From positions 1-64,000 of the forward strand of contig NC_013080.1 in the NCBI RefSeq assembly GCF_000142805.1: 64,000 nucleotides of DNA, read 5' to 3'. The DNA is from Lachancea thermotolerans CBS 6340. Taxonomy: Eukaryota > Ascomycota > Saccharomycetes > Saccharomycetales > Saccharomycetaceae. The notes under the pieces were generated by a model, which ran no database searches, was not told the origin of the DNA, and saw nothing but the letters and a program-made list of their open reading frames with translations. Each line of letters starts with the position of its first letter. The stretch's first letter is position 1. This document shows positions 53,475 to 63,032 of the stretch, piece by piece. Position numbers and translations under genes: made by a program.

Positions 53475-55136
53475 TTATACCTTTGAAGCCGATTCCCCGA
53501 CGTCGGCGTCTTCGACGAGCTTCTGAGTACCCTTCTTGGAGCCCTGGTCCGAGAAAAATTGAGAAGCCGAGTTTTGTATCTCCAAAACAGTGTCCTCGGA
53601 CTTCGATGTAACCACCTTGTGCGCCTTGTATGCTGGGAGACCTCTGGCAAAGAGCTGGTCCATGTCCTCGAGGGCAATACCTTTTGTTTCAGGAACAAAG
53701 AAGAAGACGAAGGGTATCGCTAGAGCGGCTATGGCCGCAAAGAAAAAGAAAATTCCATATTTCATGTGGTCGATCATAGTTGTTGTCAATCTTGTCATGA
53801 TGAAGATAGGAACCCAGGACATGGCGGCGTTTATGGCCTGCACAAACGTTCTGATGTTCTGTTCGAAAACCTCGGAACTCCACACGAAAGGACCGCCCGA
53901 GAACGCGAGAATAAATGACGCCGTCCAGATGAACATAAAGCCTATCGCTGCCTTGCCTCCTGGTTTGGGCGTCGCGCCGGGCTTAGTAGGATCGTTCACC
54001 TTCAAATAGGCGCCGAGGTACCAAAAGCATAAAGAGCACATAGAGGCGGAAGCCAGGAATGCCTTTCGCCTACCGAGGTTGTCAACGATGAATAAAATGT
54101 AGATAAATGTGCAAATGAACTTCACTACACCAAACATGCCGGATGAAAACAGTGTAGCATTTGTTCCTTTCACACCGATACTACTGAATATCTTTGGGGA
54201 GTAGTAGTTGATGGACTGAATACCCATAAAATTAGGAATAACAAGCAAAATGCTACTAATCACAAGCCTCTTGGCGTATTTCCTATTTCTGATGAACACC
54301 TCTCTGGCAGGATCAAGCAAGCCGGGTCCAATTTCTTCGTTTTGTGTCGCTATCGATTCACGGATAGAATTAATCTCCCAGATCATGTAACCGTCGTCGT
54401 CTGGCAAGTTGCGCAAGAAGCACAAATTCTTGATGGCCTCCTGGTCGCGGTGCATTTGGAAGAGCCAACGAGGAGACTCGCACATAATAAGGGAGCCAAT
54501 GAAAAATAGAGCCGCGGGTATGACTTGTACACCCACGGGGATGATCCATTGTTTGTTACCGGGCGCGATGTGCTGGTTGATGCCGTAGTTGATCCAAAAG
54601 CCCACTAGGTCACCCACACGCCAGCCGATTTCGAAAGCGGCGATGATCTGGCCACGGATCGGGGCAGGGGAGACCTCACTGAGGTACACCACAGTCAGGT
54701 TGGTGGAGGCTCCCACAGTGAGACCTGTGAACACTCTTCCAATGTACATAGGCGCCAGGTGGCCTGTAACGCTGCCCAGCATCACTGCCGCGCCCACGGT
54801 TGCCACAGCAGCCGCGATGATGAGCGCCCTCTTGCGACCCCAGTAGTGCGATAGCGGATAGGAAAAAAGCGCGCCGAAAAACGCGGCCGCGTGAAAGCAC
54901 GAGATCAGGTTCGAGATGGTGTCGTCGGTCCTGGCCTCACCCTCCACGAGCCCGAAGTTCGCTAGGAAGTACTTGTTGGCGAAGCACCCGCCCACGAAGC
55001 CTGTGTCGTACCCGATGAGCACACTGGCGGTCGACGCAACGAGCGCGGTGCCGTAGATGCGCCAGTTGTAAATCTGCGGTGGCGTGGGCCGGTCCTCGGC
55101 CTTCGCGAATATGTTTTTAAGCTTGAATGCCTTCAT
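53475..55136 (-). CDS. Quinate-permease-like sugar-porter family transporter
   Basis: A 553-residue major facilitator protein with 12 membrane segments. The opening AEDRPTPPQIYNWRIYG followed by IGYDTGFVGG is the hallmark of the fungal QutD/Qa-y quinate permease group. Other marks are YLSEVSPAPIRGQ, CESPRWLFQ, NFMGIQSINYYSPKIF and FFVPETKGIALEDMDQLF. Baker's yeast has no such gene, but several non-Saccharomyces yeasts do. Real substrates may be quinate, other polyols or sugars. It converges with GDH1 and is divergent from the Zn2Cys6 regulator across a 2.3-kb gap, so that regulator could control it. The tail of about 60 residues is hydrophilic and unremarkable. Confidence 0.85.
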   Translation of the reverse strand: MKAFKLKNIFAKAEDRPTPPQIYNWRIYGTALVASTASVLIGYDTGFVGGCFANKYFLANFGLVEGEARTDDTISNLISCFHAAAFFGALFSYPLSHYWGRKRALIIAAAVATVGAAVMLGSVTGHLAPMYIGRVFTGLTVGASTNLTVVYLSEVSPAPIRGQIIAAFEIGWRVGDLVGFWINYGINQHIAPGNKQWIIPVGVQVIPAALFFIGSLIMCESPRWLFQMHRDQEAIKNLCFLRNLPDDDGYMIWEINSIRESIATQNEEIGPGLLDPAREVFIRNRKYAKRLVISSILLVIPNFMGIQSINYYSPKIFSSIGVKGTNATLFSSGMFGVVKFICTFIYILFIVDNLGRRKAFLASASMCSLCFWYLGAYLKVNDPTKPGATPKPGGKAAIGFMFIWTASFILAFSGGPFVWSSEVFEQNIRTFVQAINAAMSWVPIFIMTRLTTTMIDHMKYGIFFFFAAIAALAIPFVFFFVPETKGIALEDMDQLFARGLPAYKAHKVVTSKSEDTVLEIQNSASQFFSDQGSKKGTQKLVEDADVGESASKV

Positions 55137-57413
55137 GGTCTATTGCACGGTGCCCGCGGTGCACGCTGTGAAATCATTGTTGTAGCCGGTCCTTCGAGCC
55201 TGCACGACAGTGCTTATGTCAGCTTCTGCTTAGGTAAGGTTTCGTTCTACGTTTGGAGATCGTTTCTCACGTTATGACAGAGCCCTTTTTAGGTCCCTGG
55301 CGCTGATGTCTGTGCGTATCTTCTCTGTTTGGTGATTTCGATCTTGGGTTCAGATCGTGCCGCCAGAGCTGTTTGCCGCGTTAACTTGCCGATCAGACAG
55401 AAACTGTCTGCCATACCGCATTATATATGTCGCCGCCGTGTCGCAGCTGAGGAGAAGCTCCCTAATTTGCTGTCGCTCTTCCCTTGTATACCTTCCCCTC
55501 ATCTCTCGTAAGCCATGCATGTCATTGTTTTAGAGCCAACTTAAACTTTTCTGCAGGGGTTTGCCAATGCTCTTTCGGAACAACGGGCCCATTTCCAGTC
55601 CTTAGAAGCGTCGTGCAGCTTGGGCTGGCCGAAGTAATACCCACAAAAGCTTAAGAGGTCGTATTAAGTGGAGCTCCGGGTGGCGTGCCCTCCGGAACAA
55701 TCAGCGGAGGTGCGGCACAGGCTAGGCGCGCCCGGCGCCGGTTCGGTAAAGCTTGGCAGAGGAGTCGACAGGGCGACGGTCGAGGGGCGAGGTTGCATCA
55801 GACGAGGCGACCGGATAGCGGGTGCGCGGGGTGCTGTACCCCGTGTATCATGATAATGTGTTATTAGCGAGGGGAAGATTGTGGTAGCAACACAAGTGCA
55901 GCGCGGATATCTCACGCACGTGATCCGTCTCCCAATCTCAGCAGAATAGTTGAATAGCACGTGACTAAGCTCGAGAGCGGTAGCGGCCGGGGCGTTATCG
56001 TAGTTTACGGCTATGTTTTGTTTTAGCGCCGTGTACTCCATATAGCCGCCTCTCTACAAAGCCGCCGGCTCAGACAGATCTTGGACTGAAACAAAACGCC
56101 TCATTTTGAAGCCAAGTTTATCGCCTGCTTGCAAACACGTATTTTGACGCCGAGTGCAGGGCCCTGGCCGCATATCCTGCAACAGTGTTGATGTTCTTGA
56201 CGCGACTGGTTCCTACAACCAAGAACCGTTTCTGCACCTATGTGCGGCGCTAGTCAGTTAAAGTAACGGAGCAAAGATTTTTTTGGCTAACACGGCCGCA
56301 ATGCGACGGTTTGTTCCCTCTCGCATTCGCCAAAGTTAAAATTAGATTACTTAAGCGCGGTGCCATTTGGCAGCATGTTGGGGCCCCATTTGTTGAAAGA
56401 GGGACTTTCGGGCACTGCACCATCGGGGCTGGTGGCGGGCAAACTTAGCCAGTTACCCAACTGGTTGACTCGTCTTCTCTCGCGTTATTTCAATTTCTGT
56501 TTCTTTGGTAAAATACGTAAACCTGCGGCGCCGATTTAAAACCTTGGCTTAGTGAAGGCTACGTAATCGGTCACACTCCTCAGAAGAGCAACCTGTAGCC
56601 TCTTCTCCGCAGATCGCTTCTCACACGTGACGAAGCAAAGCCTGTCTCGGCACCTGCGTTCGGAGTCAGACCCTGACAAGAAATAATTAATGCATGTATG
56701 CTTCTCGAGCATTCGAAAGGACCCTTAGGGCCACACAGAAGCGAAACAATACGTCCACAATTGCCTGGCCGCGAAACAGTAGCTTTGAAGCGGCACGAGT
56801 ATCTATTGCGCTCGTTGATTTTCAATGCCCAGATATTGCCGAGGATAATAGCTCTTCTTGGCTCCCTTTGGATAACGAAGTATCACGTGACTTACAAGCG
56901 CGCTTTGGACGTGCGGAATTTTACAGTTAACACATCTGCATGGCCGATGGAATTTCGTAGGCTTTCTCCGATACTCCATGCAGGTTCCTGGCAGACTCTG
57001 CCCAACATGACAGCTCAAACTTCTATTTCGAGAGTTCCCATCGTACCACGTTTTCAGTGCCTTTGTTATAGCAGAAGCTTGCTTGCTCGGGCTGTCAAGC
57101 TACGCAAAAAGGGCCGTAAGGTGTCCTACCCGCGCGCTTGCGGTTAAGACTCATCTTTTCGCGCTTCGAAAAAACGTTCACGTCGGAAATGATAGTAAAT
57201 ATGCAGTCCTGCTGCAGCAGCAGCACTTCCATCGCTAAAGTCATATAATTAGCGCTATTATGCGCGTCGGTGAGTCAACGCAAGCGGCGGCGCGTACGGT
57301 GACCAAGCCACCTCCGCAGCGCTTAAAAGGTCCCCGAGATTCAGGGTCTCTTTCCTATCCCAAACTAATCCTATCGGCCAGCATTTGTCTTTCCCGCGAG
57401 TCGGTCTTGATGC
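55137..57413. other. Intergenic, 2.3 kb, divergent promoters
   Basis: Lies between the quinate-permease-like gene and the Zn2Cys6 regulator. CACGTG boxes are at 55917-55922 and 55958-55963. GC-rich frames up to 149 codons (56698-57147) show no recognisable motif. The large size for this gene-dense half of the window suggests complex regulation or an unseen RNA gene; I found no tRNA. Confidence 0.45.
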
Positions 57414-59309
57414 ATGGACTTTCAACCCAAGCGAAAAAGATCTGTACACGGCTGTTTGACCTGCCGCACACGCAGAAAGAAGTGCGACGAGAACAAGCCC
57501 GTTTGCGGCGGATGTGAGCGGAACTTCGTGCAGTGCACGTGGCCTCAGCACACAGGCGGCCGTGTTCGTCGGAAGCGAGGCGAGGCCGCTGAGCTGACCT
57601 CCGATCGTTCGAGCACCTCTGCAGATCCCGCAGCTGGCCAAGGGTTTGAATTCCACATCATCTGCGGCCCGCGTACCCCAGTATTCAATAGAAGTGGTAC
57701 GCTGGCATTCGAGGCATACTCGAAATCGAGCTCCAATCAGTTGACCAAGTTTGACGAGGATGCCGGCCGCTTCGTCGCTACGCCGCAGTTCGCAGCTGAA
57801 ACTCCAGAAGAGCTCACTCGATGGATTTCTTGCTGCGGTGAGCGACAGACCACGAAACAGGCGGATGCGGCCAATAACACTCAAGGGACTCTAGATGACG
57901 GCTCTGTTGAGACGACACTTGACATGCATATGGGCGGTATCGCTGCCAATGTCATCGGCGTCCCCACTGGTGCTATTATAGTTCACGCTTCTGCTTCCGC
58001 CGACAGGCTGGGCTGGGCTCTGCAGCGGGACAATTGGGCGTACGGGCAGTTGTTGGAGCGGTACAGGAAGGCAGAGGAAGTTACTGACGAAGACCTTGCG
58101 GGCATCGACCTCCGGGAGTTCTTGTTTTACACCTGCGTTAAGGGCTTCGTCCCAAAGCTCGATACCCAGTACACACATCCGAGTCTCACTACCGGCGCAA
58201 CGTTCCTCCCGCAGGCCGATAGGAATTCCATTGTCCGCAGTGTTTTTGCGTGCTGCGGTGCAACATACCTTGCCTGGTACGACCTTGAGCGCTTTCAGCA
58301 GTTGAGCGATGAGCTCTATATTGACTGCAAGACCCAAATCCTTGAGTATGTCCAGAGTGTCGACAACTACGCGGACGAAGATTGGCTCTTTGCATCCCTG
58401 TTGCTGCTATGCATAAGAGACAAAAATTCTTTTACGGGCACCGTGGATGGGTGCGTGTGGCATCTGGCCAACTCCTTCTTGATCATCAGTGAGAAATACT
58501 ATCACCGTGCGCCTGCACAGTCTCTTGATGACCCGCTATCCGACAACCTCTTACGCGAAAGCATAGTGCTGCAGCCTCAGGAGCGAATGTTCCTGGAAAG
58601 CTTTATTTATCACTACTCTATCTCGCTTCTGTTTGCACGGGACATTTCGGCGCTCCCAAACCCATGCGCCCTTTTCAGATCTCTGAGCCTGGTGCTCAAA
58701 TGCCCTGTGTACGACATTAAGGGCAACAATGACTGGGTGAGCAACCCTTTGCTAGGACTGACGCTGGACGCATTCGAGATCCTCGCTAAACTTTCCTACA
58801 TTGCACGTATGCCCATGCCGCTTGGCCCAACCTGGCTAGGAAAAGTTGTTCATCTCAAAAGCTTGTGCACATGCTACGCTCCGCCTGCCCCTACATCTCC
58901 CGACATGACCGAAGCAGAGTGGCTCAACTACAGGGTCACGTCTGCCACTGGCGTTCTGGTGACCAAAGCCTGCGACCTGCTAGCGAAGAAAATAATAGAC
59001 TACGACTCCTTCGATATAGACAGTAGCGACGTGCAGATGCGCACCAGGGAGATAATACAGCTATTCAAGGATCTCCCTAGCGACCACAAAATTTGGGGAA
59101 TACTTCCATGGACCCTACTGATAACCGGAGCGTTCTGCCGGAGGATCGAGGATCAGATCTTCATTACTCGCAAAATAGAGATCATGGCTCATCGCGCCCA
59201 CAGTTACTGCGGTTTGAAGATGTCTTCTTTCTTGCATGCCATCTGGAACTCAGAAGTTGGTATCAATTACCTTTTTGACAGAGACCGGCTGGCACAAGTT
59301 GACCTATAA
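57414..59309 (+). CDS. Zn2Cys6 transcription factor
   Basis: A 631-residue regulator. The zinc cluster has cysteines at residues 14, 17, 24, 31, 34 and 41 in the C-X2-C-X6-C-X6-C-X2-C-X6-C pattern (GCLTCRTRRKKC, then PVCGGCERNFVQC), preceded by basic KRKR. A basic GGRVRRKRG follows as a linker or nuclear signal. The body from about residue 200 to the end is helical, with QERMFLESFIYHYSISLLFARDI, as in the Fungal_trans_2 regulators, rather than the commoner Gal4-type middle domain. I cannot name a baker's-yeast orthologue. It lies just upstream of the butanediol dehydrogenase gene (573 bases) and divergent from the permease, both candidate targets by proximity only. Confidence 0.85.
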   Translation: MDFQPKRKRSVHGCLTCRTRRKKCDENKPVCGGCERNFVQCTWPQHTGGRVRRKRGEAAELTSDRSSTSADPAAGQGFEFHIICGPRTPVFNRSGTLAFEAYSKSSSNQLTKFDEDAGRFVATPQFAAETPEELTRWISCCGERQTTKQADAANNTQGTLDDGSVETTLDMHMGGIAANVIGVPTGAIIVHASASADRLGWALQRDNWAYGQLLERYRKAEEVTDEDLAGIDLREFLFYTCVKGFVPKLDTQYTHPSLTTGATFLPQADRNSIVRSVFACCGATYLAWYDLERFQQLSDELYIDCKTQILEYVQSVDNYADEDWLFASLLLLCIRDKNSFTGTVDGCVWHLANSFLIISEKYYHRAPAQSLDDPLSDNLLRESIVLQPQERMFLESFIYHYSISLLFARDISALPNPCALFRSLSLVLKCPVYDIKGNNDWVSNPLLGLTLDAFEILAKLSYIARMPMPLGPTWLGKVVHLKSLCTCYAPPAPTSPDMTEAEWLNYRVTSATGVLVTKACDLLAKKIIDYDSFDIDSSDVQMRTREIIQLFKDLPSDHKIWGILPWTLLITGAFCRRIEDQIFITRKIEIMAHRAHSYCGLKMSSFLHAIWNSEVGINYLFDRDRLAQVDL

Positions 59310-59882
59310 CGAATGTCAGTTTCCCGGTTTTTAACCGTCTATACGCTTTAACTTAAGAAGAAATTTAACACACCATGCTCGATACCTGAAGGTGCAGATC
59401 TCGCCTGCAAACAATCGTGTCAAGAGCCGCCCGGACAATGTGAGCGGAAGCGGCAATGTGAATTATTATTTCATTTTTCCGCCTCCCCTAACTCATTTTT
59501 TTTATTGACAAGTAGAATTTTCCACAATATTCGCTCCGTGATACCGGCTCTTGGATGCTAGTCGAAGACCGAGCACCCAGCAGAATTTGTCCAAGTGAGG
59601 CGTTTTCCGCGAAGGCTTTCACAAAGCGCAGTGAACGGCTTTGCGGAGCTTAGGAAAGGTGGGTCACCTTATGACTTATTACCAAAACAAGCGTAGCTTC
59701 GGGCAAGCATAGCTTCAGGCAGCCTATCGAAGAGTCCGAGATACGAGCGGTGGCCTACTTCCGTCAGCCGATTGCTTCTCGACCAGGATAAAAAGCTATA
59801 AATTGAGTAGATTGTTTATCCGGCACACTACCCGAACGACTCGAATCATCGTGAACTCTAAACTGATTTTTAACATATTGTA
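59310..59882. other. Intergenic, promoter of BDH1
   Basis: Contains TATAAA at 59797-59802, 81-86 bases before the BDH1 ATG. No gene seen. Confidence 0.5.
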
Positions 59883-61031
59883 ATGAGAGCGTTAGCATAC
59901 TTTGGTCAAAAAGACATCCGCTTCACTGACAGCCTTGCGCAACCACAGGTTTCTCATGAGGATGAGGTGGAAATTGACGTTAGCTGGTGCGGTGTATGTG
60001 GTTCCGATCTCCACGAATATCTTGATGGCCCTATTTTCTTTCCAGCTAATGGGAAGACACACGCTATGAGCGGCCAAGGCCTTCCCCAGGCCATGGGCCA
60101 TGAGATGTCTGGCATTGTGTCAAAAGTAGGAAGCGACGTTTCCAAGGTCAAGGTTGGTGATCACGTGGTTGTAGGTGCATGCTGCACGTGTGAAGACCGC
60201 GCTAGGTGGCCCGACGTCAAGCACGAGAGGGAGGGTCTGTGCATTGCATGCAAGACAGGAAACCCTAACTGCTGCACTGACCTTGGATTCTGTGGGCTTG
60301 GGTGCCAAAGTGGCGGTTTTGCTGAAAAAATTGTCCTCAGCGAGCGTAATGTCGTCAAAATTCCAAACAGTCTTCCCCTCGATGTGGCCGCACTTGTAGA
60401 ACCTATCTCTGTCTCTTGGCACGCGGTCCGCATTTCGAAGCTACAACCAGGTCAGACCGCTTTGGTTTTGGGTGCTGGCCCCATCGGCCTAGCGGCAGTT
60501 CTTGCACTGCAGAGCCATGGTGCCGGCACCATTATTGTCTCAGAACCTGCAGACACTAGAAGGCAGAAAGCTGAGGCTTTGGGTGCTCAAACATTCAATC
60601 CAACAGAACATGGTGATAACGTCATCGAAGCGCTTCGTAAATTGGCTCCAGGCGGTGAAGGTTTCAACTTCTCCTACGACTGCTGTGGTACCAGCGAGAC
60701 TTTCAGCGCCGGCCTGCATACACTAACACCTAAAGGTGTCGCTGTCAACATCGCGGTTTGGGGTCCTAAGCCAATTGACTTCTACCCAATGGATGTCACA
60801 ACATCAGAGAGATTTGTTACAGGATCCATCTGCTACACTACTCAAGATTTCGAAGAGGTCGTAGACGCAATGGACAAGGGCAAAATTGACATCAACAAGG
60901 TGAAAACCATGATCACAGGTCGCGAAAGAATTGAAAATGGTTTCGAGAACGGCATAATGGATTTGATCAACAATAAGGAGAAGAACATCAAAATTTTATT
61001 GACTCCGAACAATTTCAAGGAACTTGCTTAG
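59883..61031 (+). CDS. (R,R)-2,3-butanediol dehydrogenase
   Basis: A 382-residue zinc alcohol dehydrogenase, identical in length to S. cerevisiae Bdh1. It interconverts acetoin and 2,3-butanediol with NAD(H). Catalytic zinc ligands are Cys39 in CGVCGSDLHEYLDGP and the GHE of AMGHEMSGIVSKVG. A cysteine-rich lobe (CIACKTGNPNCC) supplies structural zinc ligands. The nucleotide fold has VLGAGPIGLAAVLAL, and AVWGPKP and KILLTPNN follow Bdh1 closely. Its neighbour ECM1 matches the S. cerevisiae order (YAL060W, YAL059W). BDH2 (YAL061W), adjacent in S. cerevisiae, is absent here, so the tandem may be a later duplication or BDH2 was lost. Confidence 0.95.
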   Translation: MRALAYFGQKDIRFTDSLAQPQVSHEDEVEIDVSWCGVCGSDLHEYLDGPIFFPANGKTHAMSGQGLPQAMGHEMSGIVSKVGSDVSKVKVGDHVVVGACCTCEDRARWPDVKHEREGLCIACKTGNPNCCTDLGFCGLGCQSGGFAEKIVLSERNVVKIPNSLPLDVAALVEPISVSWHAVRISKLQPGQTALVLGAGPIGLAAVLALQSHGAGTIIVSEPADTRRQKAEALGAQTFNPTEHGDNVIEALRKLAPGGEGFNFSYDCCGTSETFSAGLHTLTPKGVAVNIAVWGPKPIDFYPMDVTTSERFVTGSICYTTQDFEEVVDAMDKGKIDINKVKTMITGRERIENGFENGIMDLINNKEKNIKILLTPNNFKELA

Positions 61032-61223
61032 GGACCTTTCTAAAATCGTATAAGCGATCAAAGAACGTACCCTGCGGCCTGTTTAGTGCACATATTTCTT
61101 TAAATACTTGATGTCCCTGTAAATGCATTTTATTAAGATCCTAATTTTATGAAAATTTTATATGTACACTGTCGCGATGAGATGCTGTTCAAATCCAAGA
61201 GCTAAAACAAGCAAACTCCCATA
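61032..61223. other. Short intergenic spacer
   Basis: The 3' end of BDH1 and promoter of ECM1, 192 bases, AT-rich. Confidence 0.5.
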
Positions 61224-61775
61224 ATGGCCAAGAAGATTTCGAAGCACTCGAGAGCTGCTAGAAGGTTGGAAGTCGAAGATGTCGAAGCCCAGACGCTCGC
61301 GAAGCTTCCAAGAGCCCAAAATTTGGATTTAACAAACAAGCTGATAAGAACAGCATCAAAGAATGAACAACTTTTGGAGGCGAAGATGCGGAAGAAAGAA
61401 GGGTCCGGTAAGAGGGTCGGCAAAAAGTCTATTGCAAAGGGCTTGCCTGAAAACCTAGATAAAGAAAGATTGGAAAAGGCGCTTAACGTTACAAGCAGAC
61501 TTGACGGTAAAGTTCAGAAAGCTAAGTCAAGAGCCAAGTATGTTCAGAATGCAAGAAAAGCTGGCTGGGACCGCACCAACGAAAGTATCAAAAGAGATCT
61601 GGCTCTTTTAACGGCCTCAAAATCAGACATAAGCTCCAAGGACGACAAGACAGCCGAAGACTCCATGGAACAAGATGAGGCTTATATTGATGAAGACGAG
61701 GGAAACTCCTCCACTCCACCTCAAGCTGAGGCAACGAACGCCTTTGATTTACTGACGGATGACGTCGAGGCGTAG
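61224..61775 (+). CDS. Ecm1, pre-60S ribosome export factor
   Basis: A 183-residue basic protein matching S. cerevisiae Ecm1 (212 residues; Alb1-like family), a nucleolar-to-cytoplasmic shuttle that assists export of large ribosomal subunits. It opens MAKKISKHSRAARR, a nuclear/ribosome-binding basic motif. KAKSRAKYVQNARKAGWD is the conserved core near residues 98-115, and an acidic tail with DEAYIDEDEG follows. It sits directly after BDH1 in the same orientation, as YAL059W does after YAL060W, which supports orthology. Confidence 0.9.
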   Translation: MAKKISKHSRAARRLEVEDVEAQTLAKLPRAQNLDLTNKLIRTASKNEQLLEAKMRKKEGSGKRVGKKSIAKGLPENLDKERLEKALNVTSRLDGKVQKAKSRAKYVQNARKAGWDRTNESIKRDLALLTASKSDISSKDDKTAEDSMEQDEAYIDEDEGNSSTPPQAEATNAFDLLTDDVEA

Positions 61776-62141
61776 ATGATGGACAATGTCCAAACTCATT
61801 TTTATAGACGGCTCCCATGAGCACGCTTTGTGCGAGCGTATTCAAATTCCAGATGCCGCCATGGGTTTATACTATCCGTGGCTTCTTCAGATTGGCAGTC
61901 GACTTGGCCATGCTCCTCTAAGTGCGTTGTCCTTACATGTCGTCGTCCTCGAATCTTGTACATTATAACATCATGAACAACCCCGCTGTGAGTGCTGTCA
62001 TCAGAACAATGATCGCAGTACTCTATTAAAATCGAGCGTGTTCGTCAAAAGTCAAGGAGTGATGCCTTTATGGTTCGCTCCTGAATTGCGACTGGGGGAG
62101 TAAAAAATATATTTAGTCTAATCACACCAACCAGTATATAT
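61776..62141. other. Intergenic, 366 bases
   Basis: The 3' end of ECM1 and the promoter of the small membrane protein. No gene seen. AT-rich TATATATA lies near 62133. Confidence 0.5.
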
Positions 62142-62582
62142 ATGAGAACTTTAGAGGATATCACTATTGGAGGGTCAACGTACACGATGGCTGACAAGGA
62201 CGCATTGAGACTAGGAGAGACTGCTCAATCGATAGTGAACAAGATCTTTTCAAGATTTATGTTGCTGGACGCCTTGTTTAGGGGTATGGTATTTGGGGTC
62301 GGAGTCCTTGTTGTCGTGTTCCTCACCGCTGTGCTGCTGATCAAGATTATGTTGGCAAGCCAAGAGAACGGGAAGGCCAAGGCAAAGTCAGGGAACCGGA
62401 ATACGAGTCCCTCATCTGTGGACAATGCGAAATCTGGCGACCAGAAGTCCCGTAATGCAAAGTCTAGCGCCTTGAACGACGAAGACCACGCGCACCTTCT
62501 GTCAAGAAAGGTTATTCCTATCAACTCCACAGACGACTTTACAGAGGAACTTGAGATATCAGTGATGGAGGAAGATGACTAG
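62142..62582 (+). CDS. Small single-pass membrane protein of unknown function
   Basis: A 146-residue protein I do not recognise. A hydrophobic stretch of about 24 residues (around 46-70, FGVGVLVVVFLTAVLLIKI) is one membrane segment. Before it is a short amphipathic region (LRLGETAQSIVNKIFSRFMLLDALFRG). After it comes a Lys/Ser/Asn-rich cytosolic-looking tail and a final acidic patch (EELEISVMEEDD). Positive charges follow the segment, suggesting a cytosolic C-terminus. Met16 (62187) is an alternative start. Position between ECM1 and an ALD4-type gene may help in finding its orthologue by gene order. Confidence 0.65.
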   Translation: MRTLEDITIGGSTYTMADKDALRLGETAQSIVNKIFSRFMLLDALFRGMVFGVGVLVVVFLTAVLLIKIMLASQENGKAKAKSGNRNTSPSSVDNAKSGDQKSRNAKSSALNDEDHAHLLSRKVIPINSTDDFTEELEISVMEEDD

Positions 62583-63032
62583 CGCTCGAAAATGTGCTAT
62601 ATTGACAGATTGACGACGCGCGCTTTTTTTGTGCTAAATGGACCGTTCTGGACACTAAAATCAAAGGGGTGCCACGAAGAACAAATTAAAGTAGATTAGT
62701 TATCTAATGCACTTGTAATAGGATTACACAGATTACCGCTACTCTATTTGCTTGCTCTCGCTGGTGCTTTAAGGTTGAGCGCGTTCTTCCCTTCCGCTTT
62801 CGAAAACCCCGCGTAAAATCACTTACCGAATATCGTAAATAGTCATATCTAGAGAATTTCTCTGCAGCAAAACTGAAGAAATCCTCCCACCCTTCTTTAC
62901 GGAGCTGACCCCCATAGCGCTAAGCCGCCTAAGGATGTCATTCCATAGAATTTTATTTGAAATATTGTTATTTTGAATATTTAGTTACTTCGTTATACCA
63001 TAGTAAGCGCGGTGACATCTTTCAGAAGTCGC
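62583..63032. other. Intergenic between convergent genes
   Basis: The 3' region shared by the small membrane protein and the aldehyde dehydrogenase. No gene seen. Confidence 0.5.

Noticed and set aside
56698-57147. 149-codon frame between permease and regulator
   Set aside because: Overlaps other frames on both strands, and no motif is recognisable.
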